From Sulfurovum sp. (GTDB taxonomy: Bacteria > Campylobacterota > Campylobacteria > Campylobacterales > Sulfurovaceae): a stretch of 64,000 bases of DNA. Shown piece by piece: positions 50,301-57,591 of the stretch (within the stretch, counting starts at the first letter, position 1; every line of letters starts with the position of its first letter). The stretch lies in the NCBI GenBank assembly GCA_002733215.1, contig NVUY01000016.1:9662-73661 (forward strand), read 5' to 3'. A model generated the notes under the pieces. It saw nothing but the letters and a program-made list of their open reading frames with translations. It made no database searches and was not told where the DNA came from. The position numbers and the translations under genes are program-made.

Positions 50301-50841
50301 GAATGTAGATGCCAATGCCAACCGTGAACCTTTAAACAAAGTCATAGGAAATGCCATAGGTACTTTCTCTTTCCCAAGACAAGGAAGAAAACCTTACCGA
50401 GCACTCTCTGACTTTTTCCACCATGACAGACATGATGTCCTCCCTCTTACTTGTGTAAGTGCAGGGTCAAAGTTTTCTGCTTATGAAAAAGAGCTTTATG
50501 ATGCAGGAAAATACCTAGAGTACAACATGGTACACGGGTTCTCAGTAGAACTTGCCGAAGCCCTAGCAGAAGTCGTCCATAAGCAGATAAGGCTAGACTT
50601 AAACATAGCAGACAAAGAAGGTGGCTCGTTACGTGATGTACGTATGAACCGCTATCAAGGTGCAAGGTATTCTTTTGGGTATCCTGCTTGTCCAGATTTG
50701 GAACAGAGTAGGTTGATATTTGATCTACTCAAACCTGAAGAGTTTGGCATAGAACTCTCTGAAACCTTCCAGATACACCCTGAGCAGAGTACTACGGCTT
50801 TGGTGGTGCATCATCGGAAGGCTACTTATTATGCGGTTTGA
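47338..50841 (+). CDS. metH: Cobalamin-dependent methionine synthase
   Basis: A 1167-residue four-module enzyme from a GTG start. The homocysteine domain (1-320) has GATGTQIQ, the zinc Cys in GFNCGTG and GGCCGTTPQ. The pterin-binding domain (about 345-600) has GERSNSTGSKAF and DVNVE. The B12 cap and Rossmann domain have His732 in GDVHDVGKNLV as lower cobalt ligand. The SAM-binding reactivation domain (about 905-1167) ends in RYSFGYPACPDLEQS and HPEQSTTALVVHH. It transfers the methyl of 5-methyl-THF to homocysteine. It is transcribed away from the riboswitch-PAS unit. No B12 riboswitch was seen in its short leader. Confidence 0.98.
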   Translation: MAITETIKSLIEERILVIDGATGTQIQNLEIPPEAWLDDKGVDQEGCNELLNDTAPDLMRKVHYGYAKAGADIIKTNTFGTMPWVLDEYQMAERCYELSKKGAELVKSVCDEFSTPEQPRFVLGSIGPGTKLPSLGHIHYDEMFEGYKLTALGLIDGGCDIFMLETCQDPLQIKAALHGCEAANEERGIKLPIMISVTIELSGSMLIGTDASTIVTILEPFDILSLGFNCGTGPDQVKKHLKTLSELCAIPISVHANAGLPQNRGGYTYYPMGPDEFTSKQLEFAAFDGVSFLGGCCGTTPQHIHALKKAVGALKPKKPSGFIEPSIASLFNTTELFQEPAPLLIGERSNSTGSKAFRELIIASNYEGTLTVGQAQVRDGAHCLDVNVEFAGRDGAVDMQAIMELYNQKIPLPLMPDATRVNTMEEGLKCIGGKPIINSVNLEDGEEKFHAICKLAKKFGTALVCLTIDEIGMAKTKEDKVAQAERMYDMAVNGHGIDPRNLIFDMLTFTVGSGDVEYRDAAIQTLEAIRALHISHPEVGSTLGLSNISFGLDINARRYLNSVFLHHCLQAGLTTVIINVKHIIPLAKMSDEDKAICEELLFAPDEQSLFKFIDHFSDVNIDEEANDEEYEAMNEEEKIARLLLDGDKERMIPLVEEARHNIEPDRIVNEILIDAMKVVGELFGSGQMQLPFVLQSAETMKTTVDYLNPFLTKQVKETDTTLVIGTVRGDVHDVGKNLVDIILSNNGFKVVNVGIKTDLQEYLDVLEQQSIQAIGMSGLLVKSTAVMKDNLEAMAEMGLEIPVLLGGAALTRAFVDDFCRPIYKGPIFYCRDAFDGVISMSRIEKYNEDHSVGLDTRMAGDMKEREEKVKKKIIIPPYAEIKLPEREPVPTPPFWGRRVLQKKDLDLDMIFSWVNQRTVIKFHWGYKSKGLTKEEYQKLLDKTVYPAYERLKREFIEKDLFEPTIIYGYYPCRAEDQELYLFDESQGWNVDANANREPLNKVIGNAIGTFSFPRQGRKPYRALSDFFHHDRHDVLPLTCVSAGSKFSAYEKELYDAGKYLEYNMVHGFSVELAEALAEVVHKQIRLDLNIADKEGGSLRDVRMNRYQGARYSFGYPACPDLEQSRLIFDLLKPEEFGIELSETFQIHPEQSTTALVVHHRKATYYAV

Positions 50842-50866
50842 TATTTACAAAAATAAAATATTATGG

Positions 50867-50903
50867 TAGAATAATGGTTGAAGAGAGAGCATTTGCTCCC
50901 TCT
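50867..50903. promoter_or_regulatory. Extended -10 (plus) and hairpin next to the small hydrophobic ORF
   Basis: TGGTAGAAT at 50864-50872 is an extended -10 that would transcribe antisense through the small ORF at 50910-50972. AGAGAGAGCA / TGCTCCCTCT (50882-50903, one mismatch) is a stem-loop that could end either metH or the small minus-strand transcript. Confidence 0.35.
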
Positions 50904-50909
50904 GAGTGT

Positions 50910-50972
50910 TTAATTACTGTAATATCGTAAGATAGCTACAATAATCGTAAGTATTAGGATGAGTATATCCAT
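50910..50972 (-). CDS. 20-residue hydrophobic peptide, possible type I toxin
   Basis: The minus-strand frame reads MDILILILTIIVAILRYYSN: one short TM-like helix followed by Arg-Tyr-Tyr. Size, composition and isolation resemble type I toxins of the TisB/Ibs/Ldr style, though no family can be named. AAGGG lies about 12 bases upstream. A long hairpin-rich leader precedes it (50999-51060, containing CTGTTGTTT/AAACAACA-type stems), and a plus-strand promoter could make an overlapping antisense RNA. The rest of 50842-51259 holds those hairpins, AT-rich DNA and a REP at 51228. Confidence 0.4.
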   Translation of the reverse strand: MDILILILTIIVAILRYYSN

Positions 50973-51227
50973 GATGCTCGCACCCTTCTGCAGTTAAGAT
51001 TTAACTAGCGAATATCAAACAGCAGTTGTCGCTGTTGTTTGAAAACAACAAGTTAAACTGCATTCAAACTATAACCCATTTTTTCAAATTACTCTAAGAA
51101 CATGTCAAATTGTAATACTTTTTTTGTTTACCCTCGTCCCCGACATTAATGTGCATACAATAAATATTAAATAGGTATGAATATATTGTTTATGAAATAT
51201 GAAGTTTGACTATATGTTTAGGTTTAT

Positions 51228-51253
51228 GTCGGAGAGAGGACACCCGACCTACG
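51228..51253. repeat. GTAGG-type REP, downstream of the lipoprotein gene
   Basis: Reversed, it begins CGTAGGTCGGGTGTCC and ends TCCGAC; GTCGG (51228-51232) pairs with CCGAC (51244-51248). It matches the GTAGGG repeat family in layout. Confidence 0.5.
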
Positions 51254-51259
51254 GTTATC

Positions 51260-52255
51260 TTACAACTCCCCATAATCTAAATCAGATCTCCATTTTGGGT
51301 GATGGAAGTGTAGTCTGTGGTCACAGGAAGTGGATACTGTTGAAGCGTCAAGTGTGATGGTTCCTATGCTTTGCCATTCTTTTATCCCTTGGGTATCTTC
51401 TTTACTCGCTACAGAGATAATGAAAACTAATTTTTTGTTATTTTTTATCTCTAACTCATCACGAAAATCGCTGGCATCAACTGTCTGTCCTTCTTTGGCT
51501 TCTACTTTCATCCATTTTGCTGTGATGATATGGGCACCTTTTTTCTCTCCCAGCTCAGATATCTCATAGAGTTGTCTGATGCCGGGGTGTTTATCTGACT
51601 CAGAAAAAGCAGAAGCTATCTTTAAACCATAGAGTGAATTTTTGAGTAGTGTAGATGTGATGGTGGTGGATGGTTCATTGGTGAGTGTGACATCTGTGTA
51701 ATGTGGTGCATCTGTACCTCCTAAATCATCTATGAGAAAGAAGTTTGCTGTATTTTCTTTGTTTATTTTTTTCGGGTTTAGACTTGGGAATAGTTTCCCT
51801 GCAAAGCCAAAGGAGCGTATTTCTCCACGATGGGTGTTTGACATAGCAGAGGATGCCCGTACGATGATGAGGGCTTTACTGCCTTGTTTAAAGTATCCAC
51901 TGTATGGGTTTTCTGTATGGATGTTCCAAAACCCTTTGAGGCATATACCATTTGGATGAGCCAATTTATCAAAGGGTGCCAAGATATCTGAATGTTCTTC
52001 CAATGTTCGCTTGGAGTCTTCTAAGATAATATTTCTTTTCCATGTAAACAATTTTCCATAAGCTACTGTGTGTTGGGGAAGGGTAGTATATGGGTCTGAT
52101 GTAATTTGATGCCATACATCATAAAAACTATTTTGGGTAGATTTTTTTATAGGAGTGCGTGTATGATTTTTTATGAGGGAAGTTTGATTACTTTTGACCT
52201 CTGTTGTGCAAGCAGAGATGTGAAATACGATAAATAGAAGTAATAATAGTTTCAA
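51260..52255 (-). CDS. Putative lipoprotein of unknown function
   Basis: A 331-residue protein with a lipoprotein signal (MKLLLLLFIVFHISAC; lipobox ISAC, Cys16). The mature part has a His/Gly-rich core: DKLAHPNGICLKGFWNIHTENPYSGYF, KALIIVRASSAMSNTHRGEIRSFGFAGKLFP and a C-terminal HRLHFHHPKWRSDLDYG. The HPNG...G.W and RASS...G..R.FGFAGKLFP pattern is vaguely reminiscent of catalase-fold haem proteins, but key residues cannot be confirmed, so I leave it unassigned. Monocistronic. It lies 89 bp upstream of the cytochrome b561 gene's end, on the same strand. Confidence 0.75.
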   Translation of the reverse strand: MKLLLLLFIVFHISACTTEVKSNQTSLIKNHTRTPIKKSTQNSFYDVWHQITSDPYTTLPQHTVAYGKLFTWKRNIILEDSKRTLEEHSDILAPFDKLAHPNGICLKGFWNIHTENPYSGYFKQGSKALIIVRASSAMSNTHRGEIRSFGFAGKLFPSLNPKKINKENTANFFLIDDLGGTDAPHYTDVTLTNEPSTTITSTLLKNSLYGLKIASAFSESDKHPGIRQLYEISELGEKKGAHIITAKWMKVEAKEGQTVDASDFRDELEIKNNKKLVFIISVASKEDTQGIKEWQSIGTITLDASTVSTSCDHRLHFHHPKWRSDLDYGEL

Positions 52256-52344
52256 GTCCGCTCCTTTAATGACACTGTAGCAAACTTTAGAGTATTTAGT
52301 GTGTACCCTTATTTATATATGCTGTATATATAAGAAAAATCACA

Positions 52345-52929
52345 TCACTCTTTGCGTCCGCCGTTTATCATATCGGAGATAATATCTTTTTCACCTCTGT
52401 TTTCGGAGATTATGACACCCATAATATGTAGAGGTACAAAAATGAGTACGGCATTGAAAACAAGTTCATGTATTTCTTTGATGTCATGAGCAGTATCTTT
52501 TAAAAGACCCAGTTCTTCATAAAAGTGAATGACAAGACCAGAGATGGCCATGAATGCCAATATGGCATAGAGAGCGATGTAACCTACCTTTACTATTTTC
52601 TTATGAAAACTTTCTGCTTTGCAGTTTTGGTAATTTTGTTTTCCACTTTGGGTAAAGAAGAGTATGCTCCTCCAAAGTAGTAATGCCACCAAGGCATATC
52701 CTAAAAGTATATGCCACTCCCACATAGGAGCACGTATGGCTTTAGCGAGTACTTTTGCTTGAGCTTCTGTCACTTCCAGGTTGATCTCTGAGAGTTTTTG
52801 TGTGAGCAGTTCGGAGTTTGTTCTCCAACTTAAAAATGTTTTCCTTAGAAATACTGTTCCTAATAGTCCTAGAATTATTGTGGCATTTATCCAGTGCCAA
52901 AGTCTGAAATTTAAACTCCATGTTTTCAT
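52345..52929 (-). CDS. Cytochrome b561-type membrane protein
   Basis: 194 residues from ATG 52927-52929, preceded by AAGGAG at the right distance (the frame stays open 13 codons upstream). Four TM helices with haem-ligand-type histidines: RLWHWINA (His12) in helix 1, MWEWHILLGYALVALLLWR in helix 2, ISGLVIHFYEE in helix 3 and FVPLHIMGVI in helix 4. This is the b561/Ni-Fe-hydrogenase cytochrome b plan; it probably passes electrons between quinone and a periplasmic carrier. No partner gene is adjacent, so its redox partner is unknown. Confidence 0.88.
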   Translation of the reverse strand: MKTWSLNFRLWHWINATIILGLLGTVFLRKTFLSWRTNSELLTQKLSEINLEVTEAQAKVLAKAIRAPMWEWHILLGYALVALLLWRSILFFTQSGKQNYQNCKAESFHKKIVKVGYIALYAILAFMAISGLVIHFYEELGLLKDTAHDIKEIHELVFNAVLIFVPLHIMGVIISENRGEKDIISDMINGGRKE

Positions 52930-52954
52930 GAGATACTCCTTGATATAAAATGTT

Positions 52955-52990
52955 AAACTCGTTCCCATGCTGTGCGTGGGAATGTGTACT
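52955..52990. repeat. AAACTCGTTCCCA-type palindrome, copy 2
   Basis: TTCCCATGC-TGT-GCGTGGGAA with the same AAACTCG prefix as 45249-45290. The inner bases differ between copies, with most pairing kept. Confidence 0.65.
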
Positions 52991-53021
52991 TCAATTTTAT
53001 ATATTTTCTATTTATATTGCT

Positions 53022-53166
53022 TGTGGCGTTGTTTCTCTCTTCATTTTTTTAGAAAAAATTTACGCCCAAAGGAAGTGCCCTTGGGGTACAAAAAATCGTC
53101 GTGGCTCTCGAATCGCTTTGCTTTCAATGGCGTTCGCCACGACAGAGCACACTTGCGTGTGATTGA
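53022..53166. repeat. Structured dispersed repeat, copy A
   Basis: Shares its start (GTGGCGTTGTTTCTCTCTT) and its end (GCACACT...GTGTGATTGA) with copy B at 54743-54859. The central stem GTCGTGGC (53098-53105) / GCCACGAC (53136-53143) encloses a 30-base loop that is 28/30 identical to copy B, although five of the eight stem pairs differ. An upstream T/A palindrome and a CACAC/GTGTG hairpin are also present. The segment between (CCCAAAGG...CCCTTGGG) is unique to this copy. Confidence 0.8.
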
Positions 53167-53178
53167 TGGGATGCTTGG

Positions 53179-54396
53179 TTAACCAATACCGTACTCTTTC
53201 CCATAATTCTCAACAACAAAATCTATATCTTTGTCTCCACGACCGGAGAGGTTGATGAGAATGGTACCGATGTTTGGTTCTTTGGCTAATTTGAATGCAT
53301 AGGCTACCGCATGTGCTGACTCGACAGCGGGAATGATGCCTTCTTCTCGGGAGAGTTCAAAAAATGCATCTATGGCTTCTTTGTCATTGATGGAAGCGTA
53401 GTTTACACGTCCTATATCTTTGAGGTAAGCGTGTTGTGGTCCAACAGAGGGGTAGTCAAGACCGGATGCCACAGAATACACTTCTTGTGGTTCACCCTGA
53501 TCATCCTGAAGCATGTAGGATTTGAAACCATGCATGACCCCAGGCTTCCCTTTTGTCATAGTGGCAGCATGTTCTCCAGGAGTTTCAAGACTTCTTCCTG
53601 CCGGTTCTACACCATGCATAGTGACACTTTCATCATCCATAAATGCAGTAAAGAGTCCCAAGGCATTGGACCCTCCGCCTACACAGGCAACGAGGTTGTC
53701 CGGTAGTTTTCCTGTCATTTGTGCAAACTGTTCTTTGGCTTCTACGCCTACGATAGATTGGAAATCTCTTACCATTTTAGGGAAAGGATGAGGTCCTACC
53801 ACCGAACCGATGGCATAAAACTGTGTGACAGGGTCTTTCATGTAGTTTTCAAAGGCAGTGTCCACAGCTTCTTTGAGTGTACGGAGACCATGTGTTGCCG
53901 GGATCACTTTGGCTCCGAGTATATGCATACGCACTACATTTGGATGTTCTTTTTCCATGTCGACCTCACCCATATAGATATCACATTCCAGTCCTACCAA
54001 AGCAGCAGCAGTAGCAAGTGCTACACCATGTTGTCCGGCGCCTGTTTCAGCGATGAGTTTCTTTTTGCCCATTTTCTTGGCCAGCAGGGCTTCACCCAGA
54101 CAATGGTTTATCTTATGGGCACCGGTATGGTTAAGGTCTTCTCTTTTTAGGTAGATCTCTGCACCGTATTTCTCAGAAAGATTCTTCGCATGGAAAATGG
54201 GGCTTGGGCGACCCACATAATGCTGATAAAGAGAGGCAAGTTCTTCTAGAAATTCAGGATCTTTACGGATCTCATCGTAAGATCTGCTGATCTCATCCAT
54301 GATCGTTAAAAGTTCAGGAGGGAGGAAAGCCCCTCCATACTCTCCAAAGTAACCTTTTTCATCGGGTAATGGGCTGTCAAAAATATTTTGTGGCAT
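53179..54396 (-). CDS. trpB: Tryptophan synthase beta chain
   Basis: 405 residues from ATG 54394-54396 (AAAGGA upstream); the frame extends another 130 codons upstream but without TrpB homology. PLP-binding Lys95 is in [38 protein letters not shown], the phosphate loop is [10 protein letters not shown], and [21 protein letters not shown] is a family block. It condenses indole with serine to tryptophan. trpA is not adjacent, so the gene is separated from the usual operon. It is bracketed by the two copies of the structured repeat. Confidence 0.97.
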   Translation of the reverse strand: MPQNIFDSPLPDEKGYFGEYGGAFLPPELLTIMDEISRSYDEIRKDPEFLEELASLYQHYVGRPSPIFHAKNLSEKYGAEIYLKREDLNHTGAHKINHCLGEALLAKKMGKKKLIAETGAGQHGVALATAAALVGLECDIYMGEVDMEKEHPNVVRMHILGAKVIPATHGLRTLKEAVDTAFENYMKDPVTQFYAIGSVVGPHPFPKMVRDFQSIVGVEAKEQFAQMTGKLPDNLVACVGGGSNALGLFTAFMDDESVTMHGVEPAGRSLETPGEHAATMTKGKPGVMHGFKSYMLQDDQGEPQEVYSVASGLDYPSVGPQHAYLKDIGRVNYASINDKEAIDAFFELSREEGIIPAVESAHAVAYAFKLAKEPNIGTILINLSGRGDKDIDFVVENYGKEYGIG

Positions 54397-54501
54397 GAAA
54401 ATTCCTTTATGATGTTTAATTATTGTACAAAAAAATTCTTTTTTAATGACTGAAATTGTAATTATGCTAAAATTTAAAAAAACATAGGAAAAGAGTGTAG
54501 T

Positions 54502-54714
54502 ATGGAATTGAAAAAAGGTATTTATAAACATTATAAGGGAAATTTGTATGAAGTTTTTATGACGGCTCAACATTCTGAGACTGAAGAGTGGATGGTGGTG
54601 TATAAGGCTTTGTATGGTGAGGAGGGGATGTGGGTGCGACCTTATGATATGTTTGTTTCTAAGGTTGAAGTGGATGGTGTGAAAATTCCACGATTTGAAT
54701 TTGTAGAGAGGTGA
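54502..54714 (+). CDS. DUF1653 protein
   Basis: A 70-residue protein: [55 protein letters not shown]. This matches the DUF1653 small beta-rich family of unknown function, at the usual length. AGGAA upstream of ATG. Divergent from trpB. Repeat copy B lies 28 bp downstream. Confidence 0.88.
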   Translation: MELKKGIYKHYKGNLYEVFMTAQHSETEEWMVVYKALYGEEGMWVRPYDMFVSKVEVDGVKIPRFEFVER

Positions 54715-54742
54715 GTTTTTTATAACTTCCTTTTGTCTAGAC

Positions 54743-54859
54743 TGTGGCGTTGTTTCTCTCTTTACTTTTCTAGAAAAGTAAAACAAAAGTCGTCTCTATT
54801 CTCGAATCGCTTCGCTTTCAAGGGCGTTCATAGAGACAAGGCACACTATGTGTGATTGA
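54743..54859. repeat. Structured dispersed repeat, copy B
   Basis: Same beginning and end as copy A. The first hairpin is the perfect palindrome ACTTTTCTAGAAAAGT; the central stem GTCTCTAT (54792-54799) / ATAGAGAC (54830-54837) is fully paired although five of eight pairs differ from copy A; the 30-base loop is conserved. The CACAC/GTGTG hairpin has loop TAT here and TTGC in copy A. Confidence 0.8.
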
Positions 54860-54881
54860 CAGATGTGCTGCGCACGCTTTT

Positions 54882-55064
54882 TTAGATACCTTCCATAGCT
54901 CTGGCTTCAAAACTCACTAAATTCTCTCCTGAAAATCTGAAGAAAAGTTCTATAGGACGACAACATACTTCGCAGTCTTCGATGTAGTCTGAAACTTCTT
55001 CTGTGTTGTCTAGTATCATAGAGATACGTTCCCAACAGTAGGGACAGATAAAAAAGTGTTCCAT
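54882..55064 (-). CDS. CPXCG-motif cysteine-rich protein
   Basis: A 60-residue protein with a CPYC pair near the start (FICPYCWERISMILDNTEEV) and DCEVCCRPIELFFRF in the middle; the four Cys pairwise spacing suggests a zinc-binding fold. This is the small family named for its CPXCG motif, here CPYCW. Function unknown. The gene overlaps the upstream small membrane protein gene by one base (TAATG). Confidence 0.85.
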   Translation of the reverse strand: MEHFFICPYCWERISMILDNTEEVSDYIEDCEVCCRPIELFFRFSGENLVSFEARAMEGI

Positions 55065-55285
55065 TACTTCTCTTTCTTTTTAAATAAATTTGTAAACCAG
55101 TCTGTCATACTACAGCCGGTGGTACTGCATCCCTGTTTTTCATTTCTCACTGCGATGATGTTACGCATGAGCAGGGCAAAAAATCCAAGGGCTATGATGA
55201 GTTGTACTGCTCCTGCCATCCATTGGTGTTGCAGAAAACTTTGAATAGCCAGTCCGAGCATCACTATTGTGACTATGAGGCACAT
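55064..55285 (-). CDS. Small two-TM membrane protein with Cys pair
   Basis: 73 residues from ATG 55283-55285, which has AGGA 6 bases upstream; a TTG 11 codons earlier is also in frame but lacks a ribosome site. Two TM helices (about 2-20 and 24-42) are followed by a basic tail with GCSTTGCSMTDWF, two Cys in a CX4C arrangement, then KKKEK. No family recognised. It is translationally coupled to the cysteine-rich protein, and divergent from pepD. Confidence 0.65.
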   Translation of the reverse strand: MCLIVTIVMLGLAIQSFLQHQWMAGAVQLIIALGFFALLMRNIIAVRNEKQGCSTTGCSMTDWFTNLFKKKEK

Positions 55286-55342
55286 GGTAAATCCTATTTT
55301 TTTCAAATTATAGTACAATCATATAAAAAACAGGACTTCTCT

Positions 55343-56614
55343 ATGTCATCTATTATCGACCATTTCCAAACCCTCACGCAAATCCCACATTGTAGTAAAG
55401 AAGCTGATAAGCTTTTAGAATTTTTAGTCTCTTTTGCAAAAGAGAGAGACTACACAGTAGAAGTAGATGCAGTAAAAAATATTTTGATATCAAAAGGTGT
55501 GCCTACACTTTGTCTTCAGGCACACTATGACATGGTCTGTATGGGTAAAGCGCCTGTCCTGGAAACGTATGAGGAAGAGGGGTGGATGAAAGCCAAAGAG
55601 AGCTCTTTAGGGGCAGATAACGGTATGGCCATTGCCATGATGATGCAACTTATGGATGAAGAGAGAGATCTGGAGTTTTTACTCACTTCAGATGAAGAGA
55701 TAGGACTCATCGGCGCAAATGAAGTAGCGTTTGATCTAAAAAGTATGTATATGCTTAATCTTGACTCTGAGGATGAAGCAGAAGTTTACATCGGGTGTGC
55801 AGGTGGTGTAGATATTACCGCGAGTAAACAAGACAGCTACGTAGAAGGTAAAGGTACCTGTTATGAAGTCGCAGTGAAGGGACTTGTCGGCGGACACTCG
55901 GGTGTGGACATTGATAAAGGAATTCCTTCTGCGATCAAAGTTTTGGGTGCGTATCTGTATGAAAATGAGGTGACACAGTTAGCAAGTATCTATGCCGGTG
56001 AACGTCGTAACTCTATCCCTGCCAATGCCGTGGCTATCGTGTGGAGTGAAGCGAAACTGGAGAATGCGGAAGAGGTGACAGTACGTGAACTGGCAGAAGC
56101 ACCCAAAGTATTGAGTGAAGGTGAAACAACCATCAAAATGATACATGCATTTAGACATGGCGTACGTGCTCAAAATGAGGAACTTGGTATCCCTGATGTA
56201 AGTATCAATCTTGCTATCATTACAGCAGATGAAAAAGGCGGTCTTCTTGTAGAAACAAGTGCACGGGCAATGGGTGCAGAAAAGTTGGAAGTGCTTTCAA
56301 AAGAAACTTTAGACTTCTTTTCCCAGTATGGTTTTGAAACAAAACTGGAAGACAAATATCCTGCCTGGAAACCGGATATTTCTGACTTTACCAACGTAGT
56401 GAGTCGGGAGATGAAAGCTGTGTTTGGAAAAACAAAGATGATGGCCATACATGCAGGACTTGAATGTGGTGTGATAGCAGAGAAATATCCTGCTATAAAG
56501 TTCGCTTCTATCGGCCCGACCATACGCTACCCACACTCTACCCGAGAGATGGTGGACCTCGCTTCCGTGGAGAGAACATTTGAAGTTTTGGAAAATATAA
56601 TTAAAGTTATTTAA
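55343..56614 (+). CDS. pepD: Aminoacyl-histidine dipeptidase PepD
   Basis: 423 residues from ATG 55343 (AGGA upstream); the open frame extends 47 codons further upstream over the divergent gene but has no homology there. M20C metallopeptidase motifs: PTLCLQAHYDMVCMG, SSLGADNGMAIAMMMQL, LTSDEEIGLIGANEV, MLNLDSEDEAEVYIGCAGG and the C-terminal IRYPHSTREMVDLASVE. It hydrolyses Xaa-His dipeptides in the cytosol. Transcribed alone. Confidence 0.93.
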   Translation: MSSIIDHFQTLTQIPHCSKEADKLLEFLVSFAKERDYTVEVDAVKNILISKGVPTLCLQAHYDMVCMGKAPVLETYEEEGWMKAKESSLGADNGMAIAMMMQLMDEERDLEFLLTSDEEIGLIGANEVAFDLKSMYMLNLDSEDEAEVYIGCAGGVDITASKQDSYVEGKGTCYEVAVKGLVGGHSGVDIDKGIPSAIKVLGAYLYENEVTQLASIYAGERRNSIPANAVAIVWSEAKLENAEEVTVRELAEAPKVLSEGETTIKMIHAFRHGVRAQNEELGIPDVSINLAIITADEKGGLLVETSARAMGAEKLEVLSKETLDFFSQYGFETKLEDKYPAWKPDISDFTNVVSREMKAVFGKTKMMAIHAGLECGVIAEKYPAIKFASIGPTIRYPHSTREMVDLASVERTFEVLENIIKVI

Positions 56615-56666
56615 TTTATGACATGAATCATTTTTTTTAATTACTATTAGGAGTAGAATATAGTAA

Positions 56667-56811
56667 ATGAAAAAAAAGAGCCAGATTAGAGTCTATACGT
56701 TATGCCCTTGCACAAATTCCTTATGAGGGTAAAAAAGATGCAAAGATCAATCTTCATCATGATCCGGAGATAGTTGAGCGTTATCATAGACGAACACATG
56801 ACGAAAAGTAA
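56667..56811 (+). pseudogene. Small gene with a possible frameshift in an A8 tract
   Basis: ATG 56667 opens onto eight A residues (56670-56677) in a frame that soon stops. One base fewer would give a 47-residue basic, His-rich protein (MKKRARLESIRYALAQIPYE, then GKKDAKINLHHDPEIVERYHRRTHDEK). The downstream frame has coding character and a clean stop at 56809-56811. AGGAG lies 14 bases before the ATG. This is a disrupted gene, a phase-variable tract or slippage-dependent translation. It lies just before the convergent nth gene. Confidence 0.5.
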
Positions 56812-56825
56812 GTAAAGAATGCTTT

Positions 56826-57476
56826 TTAGACTTTAAAGGTTTGCGTTGTCTTGCAGTGTGCAGTCATAAAGCACTCTTCACATTCGGGTTTGATCGCTTT
56901 ACATTTATAACGCCCAAAAAGTACCATGGCCTGATGAAGTAAATGCAGATCGGTCTTGAACTTGCGACTGAGTTCTTCTTCACATTTTATGGCCGTTTTT
57001 GCATCAGAAAGTCCCAAACGATGTGCGACCCTGTAGACATGGGTATCAACAGCCATGAGGTTCGCTCCTGTATATTCTATCATCACGACATTGGCGGTCT
57101 TTTGTCCCACACCTGCAAGTTTAACAAGTTCATCACGCTCCAGCGGGATTTCATTATCATAGTTTTCTACCACAGACTGTGCCATTTTAATGAGGTTTTT
57201 GGCCTTGTTGTTAAAGAAGGAACAGGTATTGAGATAAGATTTGACTTCATCCAGGTCAGCATTGGCAAGTGAGATTGGATCAGGATAAGCTTCAAAGAGA
57301 GCAGGGGAAATGATGTTCACACGTTTATCTGTGCACTGGGCAGAAAGCATGACGGAGATGAGTAATTCATAAAGATTACGATATTCCAACTCTGTGACAG
57401 AGTCCGGATAATTTTCCAAAAAGACACTTTTGATCTCTTCTATCTCTTTTTTAGTCGCTTTTTTGACTTTTGCCAT
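56826..57476 (-). CDS. nth: Endonuclease III
   Basis: A 216-residue DNA glycosylase/AP lyase. It has the helix-hairpin-helix KLAGVGQKTANVVMIEY with the catalytic Lys, the catalytic Asp in AVDTHVYRVAHRLGL and a [4Fe-4S] loop CX6CX2CX5C (CKAIKPECEECFMTAHC). It removes oxidised pyrimidines in base-excision repair. Transcribed alone. Its 3' end faces the frameshifted small gene. Confidence 0.97.
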   Translation of the reverse strand: MAKVKKATKKEIEEIKSVFLENYPDSVTELEYRNLYELLISVMLSAQCTDKRVNIISPALFEAYPDPISLANADLDEVKSYLNTCSFFNNKAKNLIKMAQSVVENYDNEIPLERDELVKLAGVGQKTANVVMIEYTGANLMAVDTHVYRVAHRLGLSDAKTAIKCEEELSRKFKTDLHLLHQAMVLFGRYKCKAIKPECEECFMTAHCKTTQTFKV

Positions 57477-57550
57477 ACTTATATGCCTTATTCTAATGAA
57501 ATTATAATTTAGAATACTAACACATTAATGAATGATTTACCCAAGAGGGA

Positions 57551-57556
57551 TATAAT
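57551..57556 (+). promoter_or_regulatory. -10 element of the chaperone cluster
   Basis: TATAAT in GGGATATAATTCTT, 35 bases before the ATG of the PEB4-like gene. Confidence 0.5.
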
Positions 57557-57591
57557 TCTTCTTAAACTTAAACACTAAAGGATTCTTCAAC

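Noticed and set aside
54397-54786. 130-codon N-terminal extension of TrpB
   Set aside because: TrpB homology starts at [20 protein letters not shown]; the upstream frame crosses the DUF1653 gene and part of a repeat.
55202-55342. 47-codon N-terminal extension of PepD
   Set aside because: It lies over the divergent small membrane gene, and the ATG at 55343 has its own ribosome site and begins the family homology.
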